From contig JABMLG010000003.1 of NCBI GenBank assembly GCA_013204985.1, positions 1 through 64,000 on the forward strand: a DNA stretch of 64,000 nucleotides. Direction: 5' to 3'. A model generated the notes under the pieces. The model was given only the letters and a program-made list of their open reading frames with translations, had not been told where the DNA came from and made no database searches. The translations under genes were made by a program, and so were the position numbers. Positions 15,198-23,521 of this stretch are shown in pieces (the stretch's first letter is position 1; each line of letters begins with the position of its first letter). This DNA is from Microbacteriaceae bacterium VKM Ac-2855 (GTDB lineage: Bacteria > Actinomycetota > Actinomycetes > Actinomycetales > Microbacteriaceae).

Positions 15198-16121
15198 ATG
15201 AACCTGGAGCAACTGCGCGCGTTCGTCTCCGTCGCCGAGCTCGGCAACTTCACGCGGGCGGCCGAGCAGCTGCACCTCGCCCAACCCTCGCTGAGCCGAC
15301 AGATCTCTTCGCTCGAGCAGAGCCTCGGAGCCGACCTTCTTCACCGGGCGAGGGGCGGGTCGACGCTGACAGAGGCGGGGGAGTCGCTGCTCCCTCTCGC
15401 CAAGCGGATGCTCGCGGATGCCGAGTCGGTTCGGCTCGAGCTCGCCCGACTCGCCGGGCTCGAACGCGGCAGGGTCCGCCTCGGTGCAACGCCGACGCTG
15501 TGCATCAGCCTCGTCCCCGAGGTGCTCAACGCCTTCCACACCGCGCATCCGGCCATCGATCTGCACCTGTCGGAGCACGGCTCACGGAGACTCCTCGACG
15601 ACCTCGGCAACGGCGGGATCGACGTGGCGCTCGTTACCGGATCCGACTCGGCCTCCTATCCGAACGTCGACATCACCCCGCTGCTGGTCGAAGAACTCGT
15701 GCTGATCTCCTCCGCTGCACGACCGGCGGTGACCACACGAGACGCCGTCGCTCTCGACGAGGTCGCCGCCCTGCCTCTGATCATGTTCAGCACCAGCTAC
15801 GACCTGCGCGAGACGACCGAGGCCGCCTTCCGTGCAGCCGGCCTGCGTCCCGACATCGTGCTCCAGGGCGCGGAGATGGATGCGGTCCTCCGCTTCGTCG
15901 AGCGGGGGCTCGGCGTCGCCATCGTGCCGGCGATGGTCCTCATCGATCGACCCGGCCTGCGGATGACCCGCCTCGCGGGGCAGTCCCTGCATCGGACCAT
16001 CAGCCTGGCCCGACCGCTGGGGTTCCCGCCCTCCGACGCCGTCGACGTCATGCAGCGGACGATCGCCGCCACGGCCACCCGCTTCGCGGCGCAGGAGCGC
16101 ACGACGATGCGGATCCCGTGA
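15198..16121 (+). CDS. LysR family transcriptional regulator
   Basis: The 307-residue protein has the LysR winged helix at residues 1-60 (MNLEQLRAFVSVAELGNFTR, then AAEQLHLAQPSLSRQISSLE) and a two-lobed effector domain. ATG 15198 is chosen because it gives the standard LysR N-terminus; upstream in-frame codons precede the domain. The gene is divergent from the flavoprotein gene and shares its 77-base promoter region, the classic layout for LysR control of a neighbour. The effector could be a dicarboxylate or aspartate-like compound; this is a guess from the target. Confidence 0.9.
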   Translation: MNLEQLRAFVSVAELGNFTRAAEQLHLAQPSLSRQISSLEQSLGADLLHRARGGSTLTEAGESLLPLAKRMLADAESVRLELARLAGLERGRVRLGATPTLCISLVPEVLNAFHTAHPAIDLHLSEHGSRRLLDDLGNGGIDVALVTGSDSASYPNVDITPLLVEELVLISSAARPAVTTRDAVALDEVAALPLIMFSTSYDLRETTEAAFRAAGLRPDIVLQGAEMDAVLRFVERGLGVAIVPAMVLIDRPGLRMTRLAGQSLHRTISLARPLGFPPSDAVDVMQRTIAATATRFAAQERTTMRIP

Positions 16122-16372
16122 TGGTGGTTCAACACCGCGGATGCTCGGGAACGGTCTCCACGCGAATCCGCCGTGTTCGCCATCGAGCCGCGAAAGCGGA
16201 CACGCCAGGCGCGAAAGCGTGCAGGCTTGACCTCTACGCCAAGCTCGCAGCACGCCCGCGACCGGTGACGGATCCCGGCCCGCATCGTGGAGTGATCGAG
16301 GCGGGCACGGTCAGGGACTGATCCGGGATGGCCCGGATCCGTCGGGTGCGGTGACCGCGCGAGGATGAGACG

Positions 16373-17038
16373 ATGCAGCAGAGCACCGAGCACGCGCAGC
16401 AGAGCACCGAGCACGCGCAGCAGAGCACCGAGCACGCGCCGATGGGTCGACTCCCGCGCGCGATCGCGCTCGTCCTGGTCGGCGGCCTGCTCATCGGAGG
16501 CGCGACGAGTTTCCTGCAGTCCGGCTTGCCTGCTTCGGTGAACTCGTTCGCGAACTCATCCGGTGGATGGTCGATGCTCGTGTTCGCTCTCGTTCGAATC
16601 GGTGGCGCGCGGCCGATCGCATCCGCCGTGCTCGGATTACTGGCGTTCTGGCTAATGCTCGAGGGCTACGACATCGTCACCGTGTGGCGAGGTTTCGGGT
16701 ATTCCCCGCCGTTCTCGGATCCGTTCTGGCTGCTGGCGGTCCCCGCCGGGCCGCTTCTCGGGGCAGCCGCAGCGCTCACCCGCGATGGTTCGGGGCTCTG
16801 GCGGGTCTTCGCGGTCACGCCTCTCGCGGGCGTCCTGATCGGCGAAGGCGTGTGGTCGTTGGGAGCCGTCGCCGGATCGACGAGTCCCGTCTACTGGTGG
16901 ATCGAGATCGGCGCGGGTCTCGTCTTCCTCGCCCTAGCCGTGACGCGACGGCGCGCACGTCCGCTGGTCGTCCTGGCGGCGGTGGCGCTCACGGCGTGCG
17001 CGGCGGGCGCCTTCGTCGCCGTCTACTCCCTTGCCTAG
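16373..17038 (+). CDS. DUF6518-like membrane protein with a repeated N-terminal heptad
   Basis: The 221-residue protein has about five or six membrane segments, beginning AIALVLVGGLLIGGATSFLQ. The hydrophobic pattern and motifs such as GYDIVTVWRGFGYSPPF resemble DUF6518 integral membrane proteins of actinobacteria, whose function is unknown. The first 22 residues are three copies of QQSTEHA after Met, encoded by a perfect tandem repeat, with GAGGA upstream. ATG 16442 would give a protein without repeats. Its stop overlaps the convergent ProX remnant by four bases. Confidence 0.65.
   Translation: MQQSTEHAQQSTEHAQQSTEHAPMGRLPRAIALVLVGGLLIGGATSFLQSGLPASVNSFANSSGGWSMLVFALVRIGGARPIASAVLGLLAFWLMLEGYDIVTVWRGFGYSPPFSDPFWLLAVPAGPLLGAAAALTRDGSGLWRVFAVTPLAGVLIGEGVWSLGAVAGSTSPVYWWIEIGAGLVFLALAVTRRRARPLVVLAAVALTACAAGAFVAVYSLA
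16376..16438 (+). repeat. 21-bp tandem repeat, three copies
   Basis: Three exact copies of a 21-base unit (cagcagagcaccgagcacgc plus g) encode QQSTEHA three times at the start of the membrane protein. The unit keeps the reading frame, so copy-number change by slippage would lengthen or shorten the N-terminus without breaking the gene. Confidence 0.9.
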
Positions 17039-17289
17039 GACCGGCCGCTCACGTCGTTCTCGGCGAGCCAACCCGCGGCCACGGCAGCGGCGGACGCCTG
17101 CTCGTCGACACTCTGCGCGTTCAGCGCGACCAGGCCCTCGGGGGTCATCGCCGCGCTTACGCGGTTGATGATCGCCGCAGCATCATCGTCGATCCTGTCG
17201 CTCGCCAGCGGCACGACGTTCGAGGCGAGGAAGTAACCGTCGGGGTCTTCCAGCGTCGCCAGACCGGCGCCCTGGATGAGCGGGCTGGC
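17035..17289 (-). pseudogene. C-terminal remnant of a ProX/OpuAC-type osmoprotectant-binding protein
   Basis: About 84 codons on the minus strand read LATLEDPDGYFLASNVVPL, then IINRVSAAMTPEGLVALN and AAGWLAENDV to a TAG at 17035. This is the last lobe of glycine-betaine/choline ABC transporter binding proteins, including the LxDPxGYFxxxNVVPL motif. Upstream of about 17289 the similarity stops and the sequence becomes a GC-rich run without coding character. No start, lipobox, permease or ATPase gene is nearby. It is the stump of a deleted osmoprotectant transporter locus. Confidence 0.7.
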
Positions 17290-17421
17290 GGTCCGGGGGC
17301 CCCGGCGGCCCGGGAGGCCCGGGTGGTCACGAATCGCCGGATAACGGCCGAATTCGGACGATTCGTGGCCACCCGGGGCTGGCACGTATCGGCCGAGAAA
17401 GCGCCCTGGCACGATGAAGCA

Positions 17422-17805
17422 ATGGACCCTGTTTCCGCGCGCGATCGCGCTGTCCCGAATCTGCCGTCGCGAGATCTCGACGCGACGGAAGCCTTCTACG
17501 CCGGGTTCGGCTTCGAGCGACGGTTCCGTGATCTCGGCTGGATGATCCTGGCCCGGGGCGAGCTCGAGCTGGAGTTCTTCCCGCTACCGGATCTCGATCC
17601 TCGTTCGAGCGATTTCATGTGCTCCGTGCGTGTCGTGGATGTCGACGAGTTGTTCGAGGCGATCCGCGCCTCCGGTGTGCCGATCTCGTCGACCGGGATG
17701 CCGCGACTCCACGAGGTGCGGATGCAGGACTGGGGTCTGCGGGCGGGCTACCTGGTCGACCCGGACGGGACGCAGCTCGCTCTGATCGAGCGGCTCGCCC
17801 GATGA
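17422..17805 (+). CDS. VOC family protein, bleomycin-resistance (Ble) type
   Basis: The 127-residue single-module glyoxalase/bleomycin-resistance fold protein reads AVPNLPSRDLDATEAFYAGF, then WMILARGELELEFF, VRVVDVDELFEAIRASGVP and AGYLVDPDGTQLALIE. The pattern is that of dimeric Ble proteins, which sequester bleomycin-type antibiotics rather than catalyse. Two ATGs (17414 out of frame, 17422 in frame) are present; 17422 gives the family N-terminus. It stands alone, so its ligand is unknown. It is followed by copy 1 of the 62-bp palindrome. Confidence 0.8.
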   Translation: MDPVSARDRAVPNLPSRDLDATEAFYAGFGFERRFRDLGWMILARGELELEFFPLPDLDPRSSDFMCSVRVVDVDELFEAIRASGVPISSTGMPRLHEVRMQDWGLRAGYLVDPDGTQLALIERLAR

Positions 17806-17861
17806 ACCCCTCCGGGCGCTGAGGCTGGTTCGCCACCCACGAATCCTGTGCCGGCCCGGCC

Positions 17862-17923
17862 GCGCTGTCGTTTTCACCGCGCGCGCATGGCATGCCACCC
17901 GCGCGCGGCGAAAACGACAGCGC
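17862..17923. repeat. 62-bp palindromic repeat, copy 1
   Basis: The ends gcgctgtcgttttc and gaaaacgacagcgc are perfect complements, and the inner part (cgcgcgcatgg / ccacccgcgcgc) pairs partly. Copies 2 and 3 are at 21072 and 61954, each 62 bases. This copy lies downstream of the VOC gene, so it may act as a transcription terminator or a REP-like repeat. Confidence 0.9.
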
Positions 17924-18011
17924 AGACGGGCCATGGCGTGCGGTCGACGTCTAGGTCGACGATGTTCACTGAGTTCTTCACGATCACGCACGGAGGACGG
18001 AAGGCGATCGG

Positions 18012-18203
18012 ATGGGTCGGAACCGGAGCCAGGAAGCCGCATCAGGTGCTGTGCCCGCATCGAAGGCGTGCGCGTACTGCGGTCGCGACTTCGACGACCG
18101 CAAGCGATGGCGGGGCCGCGGTCAGTGGGAAGAAGTGAAGTACTGCTCCCGCGGATGCAGTGCCGACGCCGCGCGAGCACGACGACGCCAGCGCACGTCG
18201 TGA
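18012..18203 (+). CDS. DUF2256 zinc-ribbon protein
   Basis: The 63-residue protein has the DUF2256 signature: CAYCGRDFDDRKRWRGRG, then WEEVKYCSRGC, giving four cysteines (C-x2-C and C-x3-C) that probably bind zinc. Tails are basic. DUF2256 genes often lie near photolyase/cryptochrome genes, but none is seen here. The function is unknown; RNA or DNA contact is possible. It overlaps the 3' part of the opposite-strand VOC gene. Confidence 0.8.
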   Translation: MGRNRSQEAASGAVPASKACAYCGRDFDDRKRWRGRGQWEEVKYCSRGCSADAARARRRQRTS

Positions 18204-18533
18204 GCCGGTCGTAACTCCGCGGGTCAGGTTCTCGCAGTCGCGGACGTAGACCGTCCGACTCGTCGAGGTCAGAGGCTCGATGGCGCCGATCTGCTGATCG
18301 CCGTGCTCGAGAAGCCTCGCCAGGGTCGCGTCGAGATCGTCGACGGAGACGGTGATCGTGGGATGCGCCACCTCGCCTCGGAGGTGCAGATCGCCGTCGA
18401 TGCCGCCGCCTGTGCGGAGCATCCCGCGCGACTCGTCCCACGCTTCATGCTCGAACGGGAAGACACGAGGATAGAAGGCGCGCGCTCGCTCGATGTCACC
18501 GACGGGGATGCTGACGTGCTCGACAGAGGCCAT
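18042..18533 (-). CDS. VOC family protein with a non-family C-terminal extension
   Basis: The first 110 residues form a normal VOC module: MASVEHVSIPVGDIERARAF, GMLRTGGGIDGDLHLRG, TITVSVDDLDATLARLLEHG and RTVYVRDCEN, which is the last strand. The protein should end a few residues later, but the frame runs on for about 50 arginine/serine-rich residues, exactly opposite the DUF2256 gene. The native stop was probably lost, or a frameshift near 18225 extended the frame. The role of the module is unknown; such proteins act on small metabolites or bind drugs. Confidence 0.6.
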   Translation of the reverse strand: MASVEHVSIPVGDIERARAFYPRVFPFEHEAWDESRGMLRTGGGIDGDLHLRGEVAHPTITVSVDDLDATLARLLEHGDQQIGAIEPLTSTSRTVYVRDCENLTRGVTTGSRRALASSCSRGVGTASAGAVLHFFPLTAAPPSLAVVEVATAVRARLRCGHST

Positions 18534-18635
18534 GGCTCAGTGTTGTGGCGGGATTGCGGCGGTCAAGGATCTCTCCGACGCCCGGTGTGAACGAGGAGGG
18601 TGCGGGGGCATCCCGGGGGGTGGAATACTCACCTC

Positions 18636-19319
18636 ATGACCGCGCAGAAGCCGAACGCTCGACGGTCGGGGCGCTCCGTGGTGCGACTCGTTGGAGCGGC
18701 GATCGTGGTCATCGGCATAGCAACCGTGGTCGTTGTGCAGACGGTCGTCCTGCCCGCGGTAGTCCAGGGGATATCTCCGGCTGTACCGGCTCGCGGCCCC
18801 GGGATCGCGGTCTCAGGCGGCGAAGCACCGATGTTCGTGCTGACGGAGGGCGTCGAGGGGACCAACTGGAGACCACTTTCCGACGAGATGCTCATGGACG
18901 ATGCCAGCGGATGCTCCGTTACATCGTCGCGCGCGGCCAACAATGAGCAGATCGATGGTGACGACGCCGCTTCCGCGTGGTCGGCTGATCAGCTCGCCCG
19001 TCGCTTCGGTGAATCCGAGTCGCTGGACATCGCAACACTCGCGCCAACCGGACTCGTCCTCGCCGGGCGCCGTGTCACCTCGGTTACCCTGCCCGAATAC
19101 GAAAGTCCCTCGGATGTCACGATCGTGACCCGAAGCTCGTCCTCGGCGGGCGCCACCGCGGCGATGACCTTCGTCTGCCCCGAGGACCGTTCGGACACTG
19201 AGCAGAATGCGGCGGTCGCCGGCCTGCTCATGGTGAGCGCGACGGTGGCCACTGTGGACGGCGACGAATGCTCGCCGTGCCGATGGGCGCTGATGCCAGC
19301 CGACCCGACGGCGGGATAA
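18636..19319 (+). CDS. Hypothetical membrane-anchored extracytoplasmic protein
   Basis: The 227-residue protein has a basic N-terminus, one membrane segment at about residues 19-40 (LVGAAIVVIGIATVVVVQT), then an outside domain. Two cysteine-containing parts (DDASGCSVT, FVCPEDRSD, DECSPC) could form disulfides outside the cell. No family is recognised. ATG 18636 is preferred over the frame's earlier codon because it gives a compact signal-anchor. Neighbours are unrelated. Confidence 0.6.
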   Translation: MTAQKPNARRSGRSVVRLVGAAIVVIGIATVVVVQTVVLPAVVQGISPAVPARGPGIAVSGGEAPMFVLTEGVEGTNWRPLSDEMLMDDASGCSVTSSRAANNEQIDGDDAASAWSADQLARRFGESESLDIATLAPTGLVLAGRRVTSVTLPEYESPSDVTIVTRSSSSAGATAAMTFVCPEDRSDTEQNAAVAGLLMVSATVATVDGDECSPCRWALMPADPTAG

Positions 19320-19509
19320 CACGGGGGAGGCCTGCCGACGGCCGTCAACGCCGCGTTCGCGAGGTCGGCTCGGGTGACCGTCCTCCGGGCGGGCTGGCTG
19401 ATCGACTGATGCGGACGAGGTCCGCGGGTCGAGCGAGCGTCGAAGAGGAATTCGAGAGAGACGCGCATCATCTGCGTTCAGTGTCGGAGGTGTCCCCTAA
19501 CGTGGGGGT

Positions 19510-21024
19510 ATGACTTGTTCGACGCTCGCCAGCCGCATCACCGCCCTCGCGGCGACCGTGCGCGCCGAGGTGTCGGATGCGCAGTGGCGGCGGATGACGG
19601 AGACCGAACTCGTCGAGACCGCGGTCGCATTCGCCGAACTCGAGCGTGCCGTGACGGGTGGTGGGGTGCGGTTGGCGGGGCTGATCGAGGCGGCGTCGGG
19701 GCGTGAGCGCGGGATGGATGCGCTGGCGCGGAAGTACGGTCAGCGCACCGGGAAGCTGTTCCTGGCCATGCTGACGGGTGCGTCGGAGGCGACGGTGGCG
19801 CGGCGGATCCGGCTGGCGCAGGGCGTATACGACCGGCCCGGGTTCGTGGGGCAGGACGTGCCGGCACTGTTCCCGTCGGTGGGGCGGGCGGTGCAGGAGG
19901 GGCGGTTGCATCCGGATGCGGCGGAGGTCATCGTGTCGACCCTGGGGCCGTCCGCCGCGCGGATCCACCCCGACGACCTGGCGGTGGCGGAGGCGTCGAT
20001 CCTCGCCGCCGCGACCGATCCCGAGAGTGAGGCGGTGGCTGTCGGCGGTGTGACCGGGATCGGGATCGCGGCCGATCTGGTGAAGGTGCAGGCGCTTGTG
20101 TGGCGGGCACGGCTGGATCCGGATGGGTTGGAGCCGACCGAGGAGGAGGCGTTCGAGCGGCGCAACGCGGTCTGGCGCAGAGGGAAGAACGGGCTCGAGA
20201 CGTTCGTGCTCACGTTGACCACGGAGCAGGCTGCCGCGGTGAAGGCGTCGCTGTCGCCGCACACCAGCCCGCGCAAGCCGCGGTTCACGGATGCGGACTG
20301 CGAAGCGGCCCAGAGCGGTGAGGTCGATGACGCGGCGATCTTCGCGGATACGCGAACGTCGGGGCAGAAGACGGCGGATGCGGCGGTGTCGTTGATCGTC
20401 GCGGGCGGCGCCTCCGAGTCACCGGTCGGCGCGACGCCGCAGATCACCGCATACGTCAACGCGGCCGACCTGGCGGATGAGGACGCGACCGGCCCCGCGT
20501 ATCTCGACCACGTCGACGAGCCGGTACCCGCGTCGACGGTGCGGCGGATGCGGTGCTTCGGGGAGGTGCGCATCGCGATCACCGGCGACAGGGAGCAGAC
20601 CGACGCGCTCGGCCGCGCCGTGCGGGACTTCACCGAGAACCAGAAGCGCCTACTGGCCGCGCGCGACGGCGGCTGCGCCTGGCACGGCTGCAGCGCAGCA
20701 CCCGCGTGGACGGAAGCGCACCACGTCACCTGGTGGAGCCGAGGCGGCGCGACCTCCGTCGAGAACGGGGTCTTGCTATGCAGCTTCCACCACCACGTGA
20801 TCCACGGGAACCTCGGCTGGCGTATCCAGATGCAGGCTACGGAGGACGGCATCCGCCCGCACCTGATCGCACCACCCCACGTCGACCCGAGGCAGACACC
20901 ACGACGGATGGGCAAGCAACGCGCCACCATCGCCGGCGTGAGACGGCACGGGCCGCCACGGGAGCGAGATCCCGACCCCGATCCACCGCCGCGGCTCGGC
21001 GAACCGGGCCCAGACATCGGGTGA
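19510..21024 (+). CDS. DUF222 and HNH endonuclease domain protein
   Basis: The 504-residue protein belongs to the actinobacterial 13E12-repeat type. A long helical DUF222 region (about residues 30-330) precedes an HNH module at about 390-435: CAWHGCSAAP, then AWTEAHHVTWWSRGGAT, ENGVLLCSFHHHVIH, with the HNH histidines and zinc cysteines all present. The tail is proline/arginine-rich. Such genes are highly multicopy in Microbacteriaceae and may be mobile nucleases; their role is unsettled. It is followed by palindrome copy 2. Confidence 0.88.
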   Translation: MTCSTLASRITALAATVRAEVSDAQWRRMTETELVETAVAFAELERAVTGGGVRLAGLIEAASGRERGMDALARKYGQRTGKLFLAMLTGASEATVARRIRLAQGVYDRPGFVGQDVPALFPSVGRAVQEGRLHPDAAEVIVSTLGPSAARIHPDDLAVAEASILAAATDPESEAVAVGGVTGIGIAADLVKVQALVWRARLDPDGLEPTEEEAFERRNAVWRRGKNGLETFVLTLTTEQAAAVKASLSPHTSPRKPRFTDADCEAAQSGEVDDAAIFADTRTSGQKTADAAVSLIVAGGASESPVGATPQITAYVNAADLADEDATGPAYLDHVDEPVPASTVRRMRCFGEVRIAITGDREQTDALGRAVRDFTENQKRLLAARDGGCAWHGCSAAPAWTEAHHVTWWSRGGATSVENGVLLCSFHHHVIHGNLGWRIQMQATEDGIRPHLIAPPHVDPRQTPRRMGKQRATIAGVRRHGPPRERDPDPDPPPRLGEPGPDIG

Positions 21025-21071
21025 CGTGACGCACCTCGCACGGTGCGTCGCTCGGCCCGCGGCTGTCCACG

Positions 21072-21133
21072 GCGCTGTCGTTTTCGCCACGCGCGGGTGG
21101 CGTGCCACCCGCGCGCGGCGAAAACGACAGCGC
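21072..21133. repeat. 62-bp palindromic repeat, copy 2
   Basis: The ends gcgctgtcgttttcgcc and ggcgaaaacgacagcgc pair perfectly, with an inner acgcgcgggtggcgtgccac / ccgcgcg region. It lies 48 bases after the HNH gene stop and 38 bases before the tautomerase fragment, where it would shield the downstream pair from read-through. Confidence 0.9.
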
Positions 21134-21171
21134 GGGGCGTGGGATCGTCGATGTGCTTCTAACCTCGAGAC

Positions 21172-21351
21172 ATGAGAAGGTTCAGCCGCAACAACGGCAT
21201 CGGATTCGGCGCGGCGACGAAGCACGGCGCTCTCGTCGCGATCGCGGACGAGCTCGAGGCGATCGGCATTCCGCGGCACGACCTTCTGCTGCACGTGATC
21301 GAGGTGCCGGCCGGCGACTGGTACTCACCCGGATTCGCGGGCGTCGCGTGA
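21172..21351 (+). CDS. Short tautomerase-like protein, probably truncated
   Basis: The 59-residue frame begins MRRFSRNNGIGFGAATKHG and contains ELEAIGIPRHDLLLHVIEVP, then AGDWYSP, as in the second half of tautomerase (4-OT/MIF-like) subunits. The catalytic N-terminal proline is absent, and the length is below the usual 60-130 with the first strand not recognisable. It overlaps the next gene by GTGA, so it is translated in step with it. Either a degenerate copy or a leader of the operon. Confidence 0.45.
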   Translation: MRRFSRNNGIGFGAATKHGALVAIADELEAIGIPRHDLLLHVIEVPAGDWYSPGFAGVA

Positions 21352-22472
21352 CCGGGGTGCCTCCGTGGCAGAACGCCGCGACGCGCACGAACCGCGTCAC
21401 CGCGCCTCCTGCGACGCGCTTCGCGGTGATCGGTTCGGGCTGGCGTTCGGGGTTCTACCTCGATCTCGCCGCAGCCCGCCCCGATCTGTTCTCGGTCACG
21501 GGAGTGCTGGCGCGCACTCCGGCCCGGGCGACGGCGGCTCGCGAGCGCGGCATCCCCGTGGTGTCGAGCGTGGACGAACTTCTCGCCGGGCGCCCCGAGT
21601 TCGTGGTGCTCTCGGTGCCGTGGCCCGTGACTCCGGAGCTGACCCGCGAGCTCGTCGCGCGCGGGGTCTTCGTGCTCGCGGAGACCCCGCCGGCTCCCGA
21701 CCTCGACGGCCTGAGGTCGCTCTGGGCCGACGTCGGCGCAAGCGGACGCGTCGCGGTCGCCGAGCAGTATCCCCGCTACCCGCTCACCGCGGCAGCCTCG
21801 GCCCTCATCGGCGAGGGCGTGATCGGCACGCCGACCTTCGCGCACGTCAGCTCGACCCACGAATACCACGCCGTGGCGGTACTGAGAGCCCTGCTGCACA
21901 CGGGGCGCGGATCCGTGACCGTCGAGGCGCAGGCCGTGACGGCGCCGCTTCTGGATCCGATCGATCCCTCGGGGTGGACCGGTGCAGCCGAACCGGCCCC
22001 CGCTGTGCACACCCTTGCAACGCTCGTCTTCGAGAACGGAGCTCGCGGCCTGTACGACTTCACCGACAACCAGTGGTGGAACCCGCTGCGGCGTGACCTG
22101 CTCACCGTGCGCGGCAGCCGCGGTGAGATCCACAACGACGAGGTCGTGCGAATGCTCGACGCGACCATCCCGGCCACGTCGCGGCTCGAACGATCGGTCA
22201 CCGGACACGGGCTGAACCTCGAGGGCGCCGACACCACCGCGATCACGTTCGACGGGCGCGTCCTCTACCGCAACGCGTTCGAGGGTGGCCGGTTCTCGGA
22301 CGACGAGCTCGCCGTCGCCGAACTCGTGGCGGCTGCCGGAGCGTGGTCGCGGGGCGAAGGCGACTCGCCGTATCCGCTGGCCGAGGCGTGCCACGACCAC
22401 GCCATCGCGCTGGCAATCCGCCGCGCTGCCGTCGACGGCCCGCAGCGCGTCGAGCGTGAGGCCTGGGTCTGA
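21348..22472 (+). CDS. Gfo/Idh/MocA family oxidoreductase
   Basis: The 374-residue protein has an N-terminal Rossmann domain (FAVIGSGWRSGFYLDLAAA), a VVSSVDELLAGRPEFVVLSV segment and the family C-terminal beta-sheet domain. The usual E-K-P of the active site appears as AETPPAPD, so the catalytic lysine is missing and activity may differ. The GTG start at 21348 overlaps the tautomerase fragment. The substrate (a sugar or inositol derivative by family) is unknown. Confidence 0.8.
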   Translation: MTGVPPWQNAATRTNRVTAPPATRFAVIGSGWRSGFYLDLAAARPDLFSVTGVLARTPARATAARERGIPVVSSVDELLAGRPEFVVLSVPWPVTPELTRELVARGVFVLAETPPAPDLDGLRSLWADVGASGRVAVAEQYPRYPLTAAASALIGEGVIGTPTFAHVSSTHEYHAVAVLRALLHTGRGSVTVEAQAVTAPLLDPIDPSGWTGAAEPAPAVHTLATLVFENGARGLYDFTDNQWWNPLRRDLLTVRGSRGEIHNDEVVRMLDATIPATSRLERSVTGHGLNLEGADTTAITFDGRVLYRNAFEGGRFSDDELAVAELVAAAGAWSRGEGDSPYPLAEACHDHAIALAIRRAAVDGPQRVEREAWV

Positions 22473-22640
22473 AACGTCCGACGATCTGTCCGTGTGCCCC
22501 GCCCGACGGGTCCCGCTCGCTGTACGTAATGCGGATAGAAACGGGAACCCGCTATTCCCTTCCGGATACCGTCGATTTCACGGGATGAACAACTCCCGGC
22601 CGCTCAGTGAAGCGGCGATCTCGATTTCTGGAGAATCACC

Positions 22641-22979
22641 ATGGGAAAGATCCTGTACGGCACGCCGCCGACCGAACACGATATCGACGACCGCGTCCTG
22701 GCACACGTGCAGGTGATCGTGATGAACAAGTTCCGTCGCAACGAGAGTTTTCCGTTCAATCTCGAGGTCTCGCATCTGAACGGTTCGGGCCGGCACGCAC
22801 TGTGGATGCACCCGACCATCCCCGTGCAGTTCTCGTTCTACGGCAGCCGGGCACCGGCCATCAACACCGCGTGGGTGCAGGCGATGATGGATGAGGCCAA
22901 CAGCGGACGCGGACTGCGCATCCTGCCCGAACCCGAGCCGATTCGTGAGCCCGTGCGTTTGAACGATGTGGCCGCCTGA
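22641..22979 (+). CDS. DUF7882-like Microbacteriaceae protein, copy A
   Basis: The 112-residue protein shares with three others in this window the pattern MGKILYGTPP, RVLAHVQVIVMNKFRRNESF, (V/L)WMHP, FSFYGSRAP, INTAWVQAMMDEANSGRGL and LPEPEP. The family is restricted mostly to Microbacteriaceae and has often been mislabelled as ATP-dependent DNA ligase, though no ligase motif is present. Its function is unknown. A GGAG lies upstream of the ATG. It stands alone between an oxidoreductase and a hypothetical gene. Confidence 0.8.
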   Translation: MGKILYGTPPTEHDIDDRVLAHVQVIVMNKFRRNESFPFNLEVSHLNGSGRHALWMHPTIPVQFSFYGSRAPAINTAWVQAMMDEANSGRGLRILPEPEPIREPVRLNDVAA

Positions 22980-23088
22980 ACCGGTCGGAGACATCGATCC
23001 GGCGCTTCGGTCGCGCAAAGACTGACAGACTCGGCACCGTCGCCCGAAGGCGCATCCGCAGCGTGCACACGGGGAGAAGGGGGACCGC

Positions 23089-23448
23089 ATGGCATCGAAT
23101 AGTGATGGACCCTTTGCTGCGATCCCATTGCCGGACTTCTTCCATCTCGCTCCATCGATTCATCTCGACGCGTCCTTCGAATGTTCGTCGTCCATGAGGG
23201 ATGGAGACGGGAGCCTCGCTGTCACAGCCGACGCGGTTTACGTCGGTGAAGTGGGCGGGGTGGTGCGTATCGAGGCGAGAAACATCGATTCGTGGATCGC
23301 GACCTCGGCGGATCCGATCTTCGCGCTGACGGTGGAAGACGGTGTCGCTCATGTGACCCATTTGGCTTCGGCGTTCCGCAGCGCTGCCGTGTCGGCGATG
23401 ACACGCGCTTACGGGCCGGAAGGGGCGCAGTTGCGCCCCGCGAGCTAG
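23089..23448 (+). CDS. Hypothetical protein
   Basis: The 119-residue protein is small and acidic, without signal or membrane segment. It has a beta-rich pattern (GSLAVTADAVYVGEVGGVVR, WIATSADPIFALTV) and ends with an alanine-rich helix. GGGGAGAAGG upstream of the ATG supports translation. No family is recognised. It precedes an AraC-type regulator by 73 bases in the same direction. Confidence 0.55.
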   Translation: MASNSDGPFAAIPLPDFFHLAPSIHLDASFECSSSMRDGDGSLAVTADAVYVGEVGGVVRIEARNIDSWIATSADPIFALTVEDGVAHVTHLASAFRSAAVSAMTRAYGPEGAQLRPAS

Positions 23449-23521
23449 CCGATTATCCGAAAAACGCAACCTGGTTCAGCGGGATATCGCGCTATGACGC
23501 GTCTGTGAGATTCTGTGCTGG

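Noticed and set aside
13543..15201. Plus-strand frame of 552 codons opposite the flavoprotein
   Set aside because: The minus strand encodes an unambiguous FAD protein; the plus frame has no motif.
17584..18441. Minus-strand frame of 285 codons across the Ble-type and VOC genes
   Set aside because: Arg/Ser/His-rich composition typical of a shadow frame, spanning two real genes and a palindrome.
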